From: Whitmania pigra
Lineage: Eukaryota > Annelida > Clitellata > Hirudinida > Haemopidae
Length of the DNA: 64,000 bases
Assembly: GCA_021613335.1 (NCBI GenBank)
Contig: JAJTWR010000284.1
Coordinates: 902,501-966,500 of the forward strand
Reading direction: 5' to 3'
Below are positions 1 to 12,790 of the stretch, one piece after another (the stretch's first letter is position 1; each line of letters opens with the position of its first letter). The notes beneath the pieces were generated by a model. It searched no databases and had not been told where the DNA came from. It was given only the letters and a program-made list of their open reading frames with translations. The position numbers and the translations under genes were made by a program.

Positions 1-265
1 ATGAATTCTTTACTCAAATGTTTTTTTTATAAATATTTAAAATTTATTATTTTTTTCGTCATTATCCAAGGGATAATATTTATCCATCCATCCGTCCGTC
101 GTTCTCATCGTTTTTAAAATTGTTTCATATTTTATTTAGTTCATTCCCATCTACAAGCCGTCCTTATCACATCATCTTCAATCGCTTCTTTCTCAATTTG
201 TGATTTCAATTTTTTTATTTATTTATTCATTCATTAATCGCTTTTCCTCCCACTTTCTGTTCATC

Positions 266-425
266 CACCCCAATTGTCTATCCATTCATCCACCCACCCA
301 TCCATTCAGTCATTCATCCATCCATCCATCCATCCAACCACCCACTCATCCATCCATCCATTCATCCACTCATCCATCCATTCATCCATCCATTCATATC
401 CATCCATCCATCAATCCATCCAAGA
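266..425. repeat. (ATCC)n-like microsatellite
   Basis: Imperfect CATC/CATT tetranucleotide repeat. It creates spurious His-Pro-Ser-Ile open frames on the plus strand. No gene is supported here. Confidence 0.9.
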
Positions 426-1176
426 TCCCCATACTCAAGGTCAAATTGTTTTGCATGCAGATCTGATGAAAAGGATGCATAGGGTAGGACGGACGTTAAC
501 GTTGGGACGTGGTTGGAGTTTTATTGTATTTTTTTTTATCGATATTACACGCACCCCTGTCTTTTACAAGACACACGGCCGATCAGCCGCCCACTCACCC
601 CCTACTCGTCTCCCCGTACCCCCACACTTCTTTTGTCCGCCCACTTGTTCTTGTTCTCCATTGTATTCTTAAGAACACCATCCATTTGCTAATCCAGCCA
701 TCTGTATCCATCAGTTTCTCTTCTTCAGATACTAATCACTTTATCTACTCTTGTTTACTACCCCCCCGTGTTCCAGAGTCATCGATGGTGATGACGACGA
801 GGATGATGGTGATGACGATGATGATGATGACCGCGCCCGCCATTGATTACGACTCTGACAACAACGTCGATGAAGTTTTCAGAAGGAATTTTTCCGATAT
901 GGTCACAATAAAGTGGAAAAACAAAATTAAAAATAACTTCCTCCCTCCCTCGTCGTCACTATCACCCATCTTGGAAACCGTTAGGAATTTTTATAGCGCT
1001 TTACAAAACCAAGAACAACACCCCTGAGAATGCAGAGCGACTTTCTTCCAATAGAGGGACGTGTGACTCGAATGAAAACGATGGTCCGGTGCATGACTTA
1101 AAGAGTCGAGAATGGTCGGAGGAAGTTGGTAGATGGGGTAGATGGCCGGTTGGACGGAGGGTGGGTGGGTGGCTGG

Positions 1177-1375
1177 GTGGGTAGAGATATTTGGGGAAAG
1201 ATGGATGAGTTTTTGAGTCAGACTTGTCCAGCTCATGGATGGGTAGAGATATTTGGGGAAAAATGGGTGAGTTTTTGAGTCAGAGTTGTCCAGTTCATAG
1301 GTGGGTGATTAGGTGGGTAGAGATATTTGGGAAAAGATGGGTGAGTTTTTGAGTCAGACTTGACCAGCTCATGAT
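1177..1375. repeat. Minisatellite of about 70-80 bp, three units
   Basis: Three tandem units each contain a core reading roughly gtagagatatttgggg, followed by gatgagtttttgagtcag and a ccagctcatg-like end. The units differ by substitutions and spacing, so the array is old. The neighbouring open frames are artefacts of the repeat. Confidence 0.75.
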
Positions 1376-1674
1376 TGACATGACTGTGTAAAGCCTCTTT
1401 GACGATACATGCGGAGTTGAGTTTGTTAACTGTTGTTATTTTATTGTTATTATTGTTCTTGCTGTTGTTAGCTTGAGCATGTGAGTTTGAGCAGTGCGCT
1501 CGTATTGTTCGGCGCTTAAGCCGATGAAAATTGGTTGACGGGTGGATTTGTTGCCGTAAATACGAGAAAAAGAAATTGAAAACAATTTGTTGAAATTGTT
1601 GAAATTGTTTTCTTTCCTTGAAAAATTGATGGATTCTCACTTTTCACACATTTTTTGTTCTATTTTATTTCCAG

Positions 1675-1748
1675 GCGTCCTTCCTGTGAACACGTATGCA
1701 CTTTGGATCGGCCATTTTTCTTTACGACTGCAAGTAATCCGGTCACGG
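1675..1748 (+). other. Possible isolated coding exon
   Basis: A polypyrimidine tract and CAG precede a short stretch open in one frame (reading RPSCEHVCTLDRPFF and onward), which ends at a good GTGAGC donor. I found no convincing flanking exons in the same frame and do not recognise the peptide. A chance splice-like pattern is quite possible. Confidence 0.2.
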
Positions 1749-1782
1749 TGAGCACAGATAGAAAGTCCAATTTAAAAGCGCT

Positions 1783-1989
1783 TTATGCCGACCGGCTGAG
1801 GTAGTTGTAAAGAAGAAAACCGATGACAAGGAGGCTGCTAACAGTCTCCATGGAGATTGCCGCGTAAATATAAGCCCCGGGATGTTTAGGGTCATCTGAC
1901 AGGTTAGCAACCAAATTGCCACCCACTAAATACTGACTATTACTTGTTGCCAGAAATGTGTTGACATTTTTTATAACTTCATTCATCAT
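1783..1989 (-). CDS. Possible small membrane protein or last exon, 68 aa
   Basis: This minus-strand ORF starts at ATG-ATG and ends at TAA. It contains one NLS glycosylation sequon and a hydrophobic stretch near the C terminus (about residues 42-63, around SSLLVIGFLLY), followed by a short RSA tail, as in a small single-pass membrane protein. It lies opposite the possible plus-strand exon at 1675-1748. No family was recognised and no splice partner was found, so it could be a whole gene, a terminal exon, or chance. Confidence 0.3.
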   Translation of the reverse strand: MMNEVIKNVNTFLATSNSQYLVGGNLVANLSDDPKHPGAYIYAAISMETVSSLLVIGFLLYNYLSRSA

Positions 1990-2162
1990 TCACCTAAATT
2001 CTTGTTTGTTTTGTTCTCAGGAAATATTGTAAATTATTAAATGTCCTTTCATTGAAGCCGTCATCAATTTTAACTATTTAATGGACAAGATTAATGTTCC
2101 TCCAGCACCTTTACATTTAAACATTTGCTGAAAAAAATCTAATACCATAATTAATAATATTA

Positions 2163-2513
<351 letters not shown>

Positions 2514-2519
2514 TATTAT

Positions 2520-5500
2520 TAGTCGCTGAAACTTAACGCACGAATAAATACATTCAGAAATGAAAAGGCGGGCCTCAAAAGGGGATGTCATTGCGACATA
2601 ATAACTCAAGACGTTGGAACTTGATGAAGGCGTGAAATAAAAAAAACTGACACGTCATTTCCGGTAAATTTAGCAAAAAATGCTGAAGAAATGAATTATG
2701 GAGAAGACGCTAAGAGTCGACAGAAGGAGGAAATATGAAAGAGTCCAATCCAGATAGAAGGATTTAGGAGCAGTGGAACATAACGGATCCATAAAGAGCG
2801 AAATGGAAGCGACAAAATTGGAGGAAAGAACGACCGAAGTGGCGATGGAGGAGTCCGGGCCTCCTGAGAAGTCTTTAAGGAAAAAAATCGATTTGTTGAG
2901 AATGTCGGAAGCGTGGATGTGAAAAGTTGTTTTTGGAGGGCTGGGTGGAGCTTATTTTGAATATCTAAAAGAAAAGTAAAAAAAAACAGAGAAAATTTTA
3001 AATTTTTAAACTTAAAAAGAACATTTTTAAATCATAAACACGAGCCGGAAGTTCAGCGTCGCGTGGAAGCTAATATCGCTTTCTCTTCTATCAAACCAAA
3101 TCCTCTGAGATTCGCTGGAATTTAAAGAAAGTTTTTAGTGAAGATTTACTTTTATTATAAGCCATAAATTATACGATATCTTCATCTGCTTTCCACAATA
3201 TCACACAACGTGAATCCAGCTAGACCATTTCCTGGCTTCACATTTTCCACATCTTCGCACATGATGGCCTCTTCTTAACTTACGCCATTCGCAGAGCCAT
3301 TTTGCTTCAATACGTGCCTCTCAACATGAAAGACGCTCATTTAGTGCATTTTAAGCCAGCATTCCAACATGTTCCCGGCACTCTTCGTTCAGATGGATTT
3401 CGTTTCTCCTGAAAACCTGCGCTCCACCTTCTCGGCTGGAATGAAATTCCTCGTGTGTCAGCGAGGTCAAGCAATTCCAAACCGTGTCTTCAGAGGTTCT
3501 TGAATAATCGGCACCAACCGCCTTTCTTTAGCTTCAAGTTCCTACGATGTGTTTCCAGTACCAAACTTTCGACCTCTTCTATGATGGTTTTGGTGTTGTT
3601 GATGCAACTAGGTTTTTTTTCGTTGACGGGTTGGCAAACGTCAACTTACGGATCTAGGTTGATGTAGCTTTGATTGTGTGATTAATTGATGAAATAAATA
3701 AATAATAAAGTAATTAAATATTGATCTCGGTGACGACAGATTCATTGTCCTTTTGTTGAGCATTTAAGGGCAATTCATTTGAGCATTATCTAGTGCTTCA
3801 CTCCAATTCGCCAATGTTGTTGCATGATGTCGTTGCCACAATATCACACTCACGCAATGTTTTTTTTGCAATCGCGAAATATTGCTCAGACGAAACTGAT
3901 TTCCAAGAACTGGTTCCTCATGATATGAATGAAAGACAAACCCGAAGCATCTTCATGCAGAAGGGTCCAATAAAAAAATCATCGAGCATCCGAGACTGAA
4001 CTATAAAAAGCGGCAGAACCCACAAAAGGCTGCAATTACGCTCTACTCTTGGCACCGTTCAGTAATGTTTAGTTGAGTCTCCTTTTCCTGTGAACGGAGA
4101 ACCGCCTTGAATGCGTAAATAACTGAGAGAGAGAGAGAGAGAAAAAAAAATAAACATTCAGGACGAAAAAGAAAAACTCCAAGATGAACGTTTTTGAAAC
4201 AAACTTATTTGCATTTTTCAGGGCCTTTTATCTCCGCCCAACTGTCCGACGTTTGCTTATCCGCTTTCTTATCTGCCCCACCATTCTTTACCCTTCCTTG
4301 GGTAAACACCGACTCCATCCATCCACCTGTAGCCAGCATCACGTTTAATCCGGATGACCGTGCCTAATCAAGATGTCATTCTGCTAATCTTCAGTCAGCA
4401 TTTCCTTAGATCACCATGTCTGTTCTTGTATCTCGGGAAAACACGCTTGTCTTGTATTAAAACGAAAGACTTCAATAATTACTTTCAACTTCTGTTATCT
4501 CATCTCTTTCGTTGTTTGGAGAAATCAATTTGAGTAGATTGAATTTGGGCTGGGTTTTTTGTTTTGTGTGTTTATGTTTTGGAATTTAAAGAATGGTGAG
4601 ATTCTGTAAACAGTGCCTAATCGAATTAATGCAATTTGCGTTTGTAAATAAATGTGTGCATTACATTGATATGCCTCTAATTGGATAATGAGATTCAATA
4701 AGTTTTCGTTTTATTCTGAAAATAAAAGTAAATTCAAACAGAAAAGGAACAGATTCAACAAATATTGTTGATTACGAAATCAATTACCATCCATTTTTTA
4801 ATCAAATAAATAACCATTAATTAATTTTATTCATCGTCAACAATTTATTAGAATAAATTGCGAGCAGCATAATTCATCTTAATGTTGCGACTTGGGCAAT
4901 GTTGTTTTTTTTAAAGGCTTCAACTCCATCTTCATTCATTCTACCTGTCGACTTTTCTTTCCGCATATCCATGAAACGACGGCGATGCATTCGAGTTTTG
5001 GATTGATTATCCTGCCATTTGTTTCGACCGTGAATTACGTCTCGACTCATTGATCAAGTCTTCAGTTTGACGACAGAATCGAGAGAATCATGTGACGGGG
5101 GCATGGGAGAATCCTTACTCCTCCCTCTACCCCCTCTCAAATCCACGGCCGTAAAGAAGAGTCCAATGTTTATCGGTGTTCGACAGAAGCGACCGAGCTA
5201 TGGCTCTTGACTTGAGTAGATTAATTACTTTCCAAGCTGTGAGCGGACCCCAGAAAAGAGAGAAAATTTATCAGGATGCATTTTACCTTCCATCCCGATG
5301 TGCTTTTTGCTTATTTTTTTTATTTTTGTGGTTTTTTTTTTGTCGTTGCTTCTCTTGATTTTCACTTTCAGTGGAAACTCGCTCAGTCTTCCAGCACTTT
5401 GGCGATGAACGAATATTTTAGACTTCAAAATTGTGAATGAATTTCCCTTGAGTGAAAAAAAAAAACCTGGCTAAATAAATGTTTCATGACTTTATTTTGA

Positions 5501-6130
5501 TACGATGAAAATTGAAAAATATATTTAGAAAATAAAAGTGAAAGTTAAAAAATGAATTAAAAGATAAACTAAAATAGTTTAAATTCAATAGAGTTCAACA
5601 AAGACAAATAAATCATCTGGCAAAATGTTATCGTTGAAATTAAGGCAAATTTCTATCCCATTAATGGATTTAAAAGTGGATCCAAAATATCGTTGGTGAC
5701 CCGCGAATTACTCTAACGTATTTTGGAAAGTCCTTCCATTTTTGGAAAATCCAGCTTAAGTCTGTAACTGCACGTGGATTATTCAGCATTTAGTTTACAT
5801 AAAGAAACATTATTATCGGGAAAAAAGGATTTTCATCATAAATTCATTAAAGAACCACAAAATGCAGGGACACGAATAATCTTTATCGTGACTTTACCAT
5901 GTCTGTCAAATCCACTAAATCACTTAATTAGAAGATTATAATCATAAAGATAAATGAAATTAATTAAATAAGATTTAAAAAAAACTATTTCGTACAATAA
6001 ATTAAGCGTTGAAATTGTATTATTGAAAAAACTGAAGGAAGATTGCGATATTATGTCTTAATGAACTAAGGCGCGGGCTCTAATCAAAGTTTTTGTCCAC
6101 GCTTGTCCAAATCCTGCTGCCCAAGTGATT
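2520..6130. other. No recognisable gene
   Basis: AT-rich sequence with only short open frames that lack splice-bounded or family-like content, plus a small (GA)n run near 4122. I see nothing I can name. Confidence 0.5.
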
Positions 6131-6339
6131 CTATTTAAAAAATCTCTTTGAAAAAAGGAGCACGCTTTCACGTTGGAAAAAAGCAAATAAAATAGAAACA
6201 GATGTCTGCCTTTTCAAAAAGGTGACGACGAAGAAGAAGGTTCGTGAGAAACAAATTTGGACGCCGAACTGAGTGACGCTGTCGGACGCCAAAACGGCGT
6301 GGCACAATTTGTAGCGCCTGTACCGTAGCGACAAGATGC

Positions 6340-8330
6340 GTTACAGAAGTAAATTGATTAATGAATATAGAAGTAAATAAATTTGTGAATGAATTAGTAA
6401 ATGAATTTGCGAATGAATTAGTAAATGAATTTGGTAAATTTGTCAGAAAAATTGTTGTTTTAATTAGCAAACAAATCAAATCACAAAAGCACAAACCTGC
6501 CACAAAAATCAAAAGAAGGATAAGGAAAGCCACAACTTCGGAGGCCATTTTTGTCGCCATGGAAGCTGGTCGGTTTCGGAAATCGTCTGAGAGACAATTG
6601 ATGGCCTCAATTTTTAATCTGACGAAACAAAAATAGAATAGTTTCCAGTTTTGCTTCTTGGAGAATGACGCAGAGAATTGAAGCAAAGAAGAATCGGGTG
6701 TTTAGCATGTGACTGGAACATGGCGGATGTGAGAATGAAGATGACGGCGATGATGTTGCAGCCGATGATGATGGTGCAGTGGAAAACGAAATTGAATTCA
6801 AACAGAAATCGCCAACATGGGATTTCAATTCGGAGTTTACAATCGTTCCAGTGAAATGCTGGAATTCAAGGAAATTTAAACAAACTCGATTATAATTTTT
6901 TTTACTTTAATAAAATTAAAAATTGTTTTTTAATTTAAATTAAAAAGTTCTTTCATATTCTTAATCAAACATTTTAACATTTTTTTTGCTTTTGTTTGTT
7001 TACTTGTTTATTTATTTATTCATTTTATATTTCTTTCGACAATTCCTTTGAAAAATCTAGAAACTAAATTGCCTAAAGCAAATCCTTTAGGATTCGCTCT
7101 GCTCAATAAACGAAAGTTCTAATTTCTTACCCAATACTTACCCTCATCGGGTTACTCAACGTTTCCCGGTTAGAAAAAGCTTAGTTATCGTAAAATTTCA
7201 TGAGTAAAACTTTCCACTCAAAATTTGGTAAATTTTCTTCGTTTTCCCACCTGGCCTGACGGAAGTAATAAAGCAGCAATACCTTTGTACTTGAGCGGTT
7301 TAGTGCAGGCACCCTTTTTGACCGTTCAGTCGAATCGGAGTGGTGGAGTTAGGACCCCAACCAGAGGTTGTAAAGAAGCCAACTGCCACTCCTACGAGAC
7401 TTTCTTAAATCAGAATCCCGTTACGCTCTGGTGGTGACGTTTTTTCAAAGGATGGTGGTGACAAGATGGCGAACGTGGGGCAATCCATCAGAGTCATTCG
7501 GATTATCATTATTATTTCTAATTCGGTTTTTTTTTCTAGTTTTCTTAAATTATCCAGAATATGGTCTACGTATGTCTCAACGAATGGGTTGGATGTCCAT
7601 CGCATCTACCATGCCTAAACGAAAACAACAAAACACTGCCAGAGAGCACCCACGGTTAGGAGATAAATGGTTGATCGATTAAAAAGTGTCTTCACATCCT
7701 ACCTGGTGCATAGGACACTCAAAAATATAGGATAAATACAAGTATAAAAAAAAACTCGCAAATGATCCATTAAAGCTTTCAGTGCATAATAGGCCAGAGG
7801 AATCAGACAACTACAAATGGTTTCCTGACCCACAGACATTTTCAGACCAAAGGTCACTTCGAAATGTCGAAGACGTATCGAACGGACATTAATTCTGCGC
7901 GCGACTGAACCTCTCCTCATTTTTTGCCAAGGAAGCGTTAAAGTGAAACTCGTCAATATTGCAGTTCCATCTATCCATCCATCCGTCCATCCATCCACCC
8001 GGCCATGCTTCTGTCCATTTTTCAATATCATCGAAATAGCTCGATTTTGTCTTATTTCAGTATCTTCATCTAACTCTCAAATAATCGGGGCTAGTGTATT
8101 TTTTCATTCAGATGTTCTAATCATTTTCTCGCATTCTTTCAATCGTTCTTTTACTTCTCTGCATCAACCAGTTGTTCCGGTTGATTGACCTTGACCTAAG
8201 CAAGTCGACTGTGACAAAGGCTAGTTATTGAAACTTACTCGAAAAGTTCTGCTTTCCTTACTCTCCAGACGCTCTCTAGATTCGATTCAAACAAAGTTTG
8301 TCCAAACAAGCTGAGGTTCTACATTGGAGA
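6340..8330. other. Intergenic, degenerate short repeats
   Basis: Imperfect GAATGAATTAGTAAAT-type repeats occupy 6361-6440. The rest is AT-rich with no supported exon. A truncated SINE lies at 7637-7737, and a short ATCC-type run near 7966-8002. Confidence 0.5.
7637..7737 (+). mobile_element. 5'-truncated SINE, family A
   Basis: This matches the 3' half of the fuller copy at 9628-9823 from the shared cactgccag onward, including gatcgattaa and the terminal hairpin. Its hairpin arms read AGTGTC/GACACT where the other copy has AGTGCC/GGCACT, so a paired position changed on both sides. The tRNA-like head is absent. Confidence 0.65.
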
Positions 8331-8333
8331 CTT

Positions 8334-9390
8334 TATAATAATAATAATAATAATAATAGTTTATTTCTATGGCGCCTTGTGCGTAGCGTCAGAGGCGCCT
8401 TGATTCTTCAAGGAACTTTTTGAAGAGATGGGTCTTCAGCTGGCGCTTGAAGAGCTCGAGCGTGGGCTGAGACCGGATGATGGGGGGCAGGCTATTCCAG
8501 ACGGCGGGCGAGGCATGAGAGAAGCCTCGGTTGACGATGGATGATATGTGGACAGGTTGATGGAGATGAATTATAGAAGATGAGCGGAGGCGATCGGGGA
8601 TGTGACGGTGGCGAATGAGATGATGGAGATAAGGGGGGTTGAATGTGGTTAATGTTCGATAAGTGAGCAGAGATATTTTGTAGATGATGCGAAGATGGAT
8701 GGGTAGCCAATGCAGTTGTGTCAGGGCCTCGGAGCTGGTGAGATAGGGATTAAGAAGAACAAGTTTGGCTAACTTGTTTTGAATGCGCTGAAAGGAGAGG
8801 GTAAGAGAGGCTGGAGCGCCATACAGGAGGGAGTTGCAGTAGTCAAGGCGGGAGAGGACCAGGCAGCGGGCGAGAGCAGCAGTCATGTCAACCGAGAGGA
8901 GTGGGCGGATGTGTCGTATAGCCCAGATGAGATGATTGCAAGATTTTGCTATGGAGGAGGCATGCTGTTTAAAGCTGAGATGGGAATCAAAAGTAACGCC
9001 GAGAAGTTTTAGAGTAGAAGAAGAAGGGAGAAGGGTGCCAGCGATAGTAATTGAAGATGGAGGGGATAGGTTTCTCAGTTGAAGAGGAGTGCCGATGAAC
9101 ATTATTTCGGACTTTTGAGGGTTGAGTTGAAGGAAGTTTACGAGGTGCCAGTCGTTAATGGCGTCTGTGCACCTTCGCAGATTGTCTAATTGAGCAGAGA
9201 CGTTGTCGCTGGAGAGGACAGAGTAGAGACTCGTGTCATCCGCGTATTGGTGGAAGGACACGTCAAAATTTTTAACGATGTCAGACAGGGGTGAAGTGTA
9301 GGTTGTGAAAAGTAGGGGTCCCAGGACGGAGCCCTGGGGGACTCCAGCAAGGAGATCAACAGAAGAGGAAGTATGGCAGTATGGGAATAT
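8334..9390 (-). mobile_element. 5'-truncated non-LTR retrotransposon (reverse transcriptase end)
   Basis: On the minus strand a long open frame contains the reverse transcriptase motifs GVPQGSVLGPLLF and YADD, then the conserved region around LSRLDYCNSLLYG. It ends with a C-terminal region and a stop at 8389. This is the 3' half of a LINE of the L2/CR1/Jockey group. Similarity fades upstream of about 9390, as expected from 5' truncation during target-primed reverse transcription. The 3' end carries a hairpin with GGCGCC arms (8371-8376 and 8394-8399), then an AATAAA-like stretch and a (TTA)n tail. The frame is uninterrupted over about 330 residues, so the insertion is fairly recent. Confidence 0.9.
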
Positions 9391-9627
9391 TGTGAATTCT
9401 GCACGGAAATGTTGTAGATTCCACATGAAAAAAATGTAGATTTTATATGGAAACGTCATGGATTCTTTTCTACTTGTCAACCGATGAGTTTCTTCCCTTC
9501 GTGGACAGAAATTCCATTAAGTCGGTTGATGATGAAAAAAATAAATGCCATGGTAATCGCGATAATAAAAGCTTGAATTATTAACAACCCAATTCTTGTA
9601 ACAAGGCACTACAAACTTCATTGCGCA

Positions 9628-9823
9628 TTATGGCATGCGAGTTGGCTCAGGGGGTTGAGTTCCTGCGAACGTCGGCTGAAGCAGCAGTCGTTACGTGTCG
9701 TGTTCGAAACCCAGCCTGCACTGCCAGGGTGCGCCCTCGGGTAGGGGTGCTATATAAATGCTGGATCGATTAAGAAGTGCCTTCACATCTTATCCGGGTA
9801 CATAAGGCACTCAAAAAATTGGC
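9628..9823 (+). mobile_element. tRNA-derived SINE, family A
   Basis: The head has a pol III A-box-like sequence (TGGCTCAGGGGGTTGAG) and, about 50 bp on, a B box (GTGTTCGAAACCC). A unique body follows, then a 3' hairpin with arms AGTGCC and GGCACT and a short A-rich end. A second, truncated copy at 7637-7737 shows that this is a dispersed family. I could not fix clear target-site duplications. Confidence 0.7.
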
Positions 9824-9824
9824 T

Positions 9825-11335
9825 ATTTACGGTTACAAAAGCAAAAGTAATATTTTAGTATTTTTGTTTATCAACACATGTTGGTAAATACAAGGGGTGG
9901 TTTATCACAAAAACATTGTCGCTTTAAGTAAATTCAATAAATTCAAGTCGCAATTCAATCCACTATACGTTCATGCTAAGTAAAGTTATTTATTAAGTTA
10001 CATATTTAATATATTCAATTAGTTGCTAATGAATTCTAAAAACATTTATCAAAACATTACCTCGATAATTCGGGTATTTCAATTCTGAAGAATCTAAGCC
10101 TCTCCTAGTTTGGAGTTTGTTTCGTGTTTTGTTTTCAATTCCCTTTTTTAATCTGGGTTGGATGCCCCCTTTTTGATCGAGCGGCTCAAAATGACCTCCT
10201 CTTTAAACAGCCCTAAGCGCACCAGTAGGGAACGATGTTAACCTCCGCTCATGCCATGGACACCTAATCCATTTCTACAGAACTAGGACAGAAAAACCAC
10301 ACCGATGTTCTATCCAGGCATGCGATTCAATTTGTCGGCGACTACTGCCAAATTAATACCAGTTGTTTTTGAAACATAAAAATGCGATTTGAGCTAGTTT
10401 GTTAAATAAATTGGTTCAGCATGTTTACTAATGAATCTACTTTAATAACTAAATATTCAAATCTCCTATGACTCCAGAGCCCATTACATGCCGCGGGCAT
10501 CTGAATGTGTGCTCCGGTCGACCACAAGCATTTTATCTTCACTTCCACTCCCTCTTGTTTCTCACTCTCTCGATGCTTGCGAGGTTACTATGGCAACATC
10601 ATCACTTTTAATCACTCGCCTTCAAGCTTAATAATGACATTCTCTCATTTTTCTGTGCTCAACATCTCACCTGTAGACCACCTGTTCAGGGATGAGTGAA
10701 TTTTTGTCAACGATGAATTCATTCGCCTTGAAGCTTCTCTGCTTTCTTAGGTCATCGATCACCATTATTCTCATCATAAGTTTTTATCGTCGCCATAGGC
10801 ACTGTTTCAATCACCTTCATAGTCCTCACTCATTATCGTCATCGTTATCATTTCCGCCATCATCTTTCTTATAGCAACGTCCATCACTATCATTCAAGTC
10901 ATCCTTAAGTTCTTATGGTCGTCATTAGCTCTATTACAGTCACCATCGTCGTCATCATCATCAACGATCTTACTTGTTATCACTCTGTCATAGCTGCAAT
11001 CATCAGCAATAGAATCGTCACCATCATCATCTCGGTGCATTGTGCAAGAAGTACCCCATCTTTCTGAAGCGTACCGCCACCCAAGCAGACGTAATTGCAG
11101 ATTTATGTTAAATGGAAGAATCGCTCTAGACTACGTCTGTGCCACTTTCAGACGCGGAAAAAACCTCGAATTTTACTTCATTTCCATCCTGATTCCTGCA
11201 TTTTCCAAAACTACCGCCATCTTCTTTCTAGAAACTCCACCTCCGTACTTTTCCATCGCTTTCTTGAAGATAAATTTCATCAGCTGTTATTTCTCTTTCT
11301 CGTCAAGCAGCTCGAGAATGGAGTAATTTTTTGTC
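9825..11335. other. No supported gene
   Basis: Non-coding appearance. Degenerate CAT/TCA trinucleotide tracts between about 10780 and 11040 make spurious open frames. Confidence 0.5.
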
Positions 11336-11337
11336 CT

Positions 11338-11460
11338 GTCTTATTTGTTCCTTGCTTGATTACTTCCGTTCCGGTCACTGGCGTCAGAACTCGTCTGCCA
11401 CGTCACGATCGCGGGAAATGACCGGAACAACGAAAACCATGAAACGTAAGAACTCCAACC
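11338..11460. repeat. Foldback (MITE-like) repeat
   Basis: Inverted arms include GTTCCGGTCA and TGACCGGAAC, with weaker complementarity extending outward. The same sequence recurs diverged at 16205-16345 and 35916-36056. This copy directly abuts the left end of segmental duplication copy 1. Confidence 0.55.
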
Positions 11461-12790
11461 ACTCTTTGGAAGAGCCAACGTGGTTTTACTAAGAACAAAC
11501 GTGTCTTACCAACCTACTTGAGTTTTTTGAAGACATTTGTGAATGAGGCTCACTGGCCTCATTGTAACATTGTTACATATAATTTTCGGAAACAGTGTGG
11601 GCCAAAATTAATGTCAAAATTTTTATTTTAACCAAATTTATGTTTTATGACGTTAAAACGATACATGTGACCTACTTTTCGGAAAACACCTGTCCAATCA
11701 TAGCGCCTAAACCAGCTAATATATGAATATTAATTAGCCCGGCGACGTTTTAGACACGGGTTTGTAAATGTGAAACCCGGCGCGGACTAGCTGTTCTACG
11801 GACACCTTAACTCAAAACATCGATTCCTTATTAATATTCAGTGCTTCCTGATTGGCTGGATCAACACTAGTATGATTGCGCCTCTTGACCCAGATGAATT
11901 GACGAGAACGATCACTGATGCAAAAATCTCCAGCCAGTCAGTCCTGTTCGGAACTTAAAATTTGTTTACAAAATATGGCTCCTCTTATAATAGGCAATAA
12001 GCTTCTCCCTTCATGCTTATTAAGTAGTATCCTGATGAGCCACATTTAATGCCACGTTGGAAATATGGCTACGACTGGAATTTTTAAGTAGGGACGTCAT
12101 TTCAGCTTTTACCAAGGGAATGGGCAATGCAAACCCTCGCACAACTTCAGGAGACGACTTTTTTTTGCGTCTAAAGTCAGCCCCTCCCCCCAAATTATTC
12201 CCCTGCTTTTAAGTAATGCATAACATTTGTTAGCATGCAATCCATACATATTTTGGATCGGACTTAAGCCTGGTGAGCATTTGGCGCTTCCAAACTTGGA
12301 TATACTTCTCCTGGAAGAGCAACTTTATGATTTTGAGATGCTTACCTTGCTGAAAAATAACTTTATCAACTTGGATTTTGCCATACAGGCATAGGAGGTA
12401 GTTGCTCGAAACTTTAACATATTTTAAGAAATTCTGATTTCCTTCTACGACGAATCAAGAGGAAATGGCCAGGCAGTGATGGATCTATCTTCAAATTTAA
12501 AGATGACTTTTAAGAATCTCTAACCTCAAGCCAGTAATATATGAAGATATCTGGATCATCCATCTGTCTGCGCTGGTTGAGACATGCAAGATGTTGCGAA
12601 GACCAATCTAGATAGTTCTGTTCATTTTGGATTTTTATGTTATATTTTAATAATTAAAAATAAGTTATTTTACAAAGCTAATCGTACATTTTTAATTTGT
12701 AAACTTAAATCTTTGGTAACTGACTTTGCTCCATCATATATTGTAATTTAAATAACTGCTTCGTTAATAGTTCTTGCACCTTGTGAAATT

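Noticed and set aside
509..1027. Plus-strand frame with Met/Thr and Asp-type repeats, 172 codons
   Set aside because: The first half is low-complexity and GAT-repeat driven. A possible acceptor near 983 and conserved-looking text to 1105 could not be joined into a phase-consistent gene.
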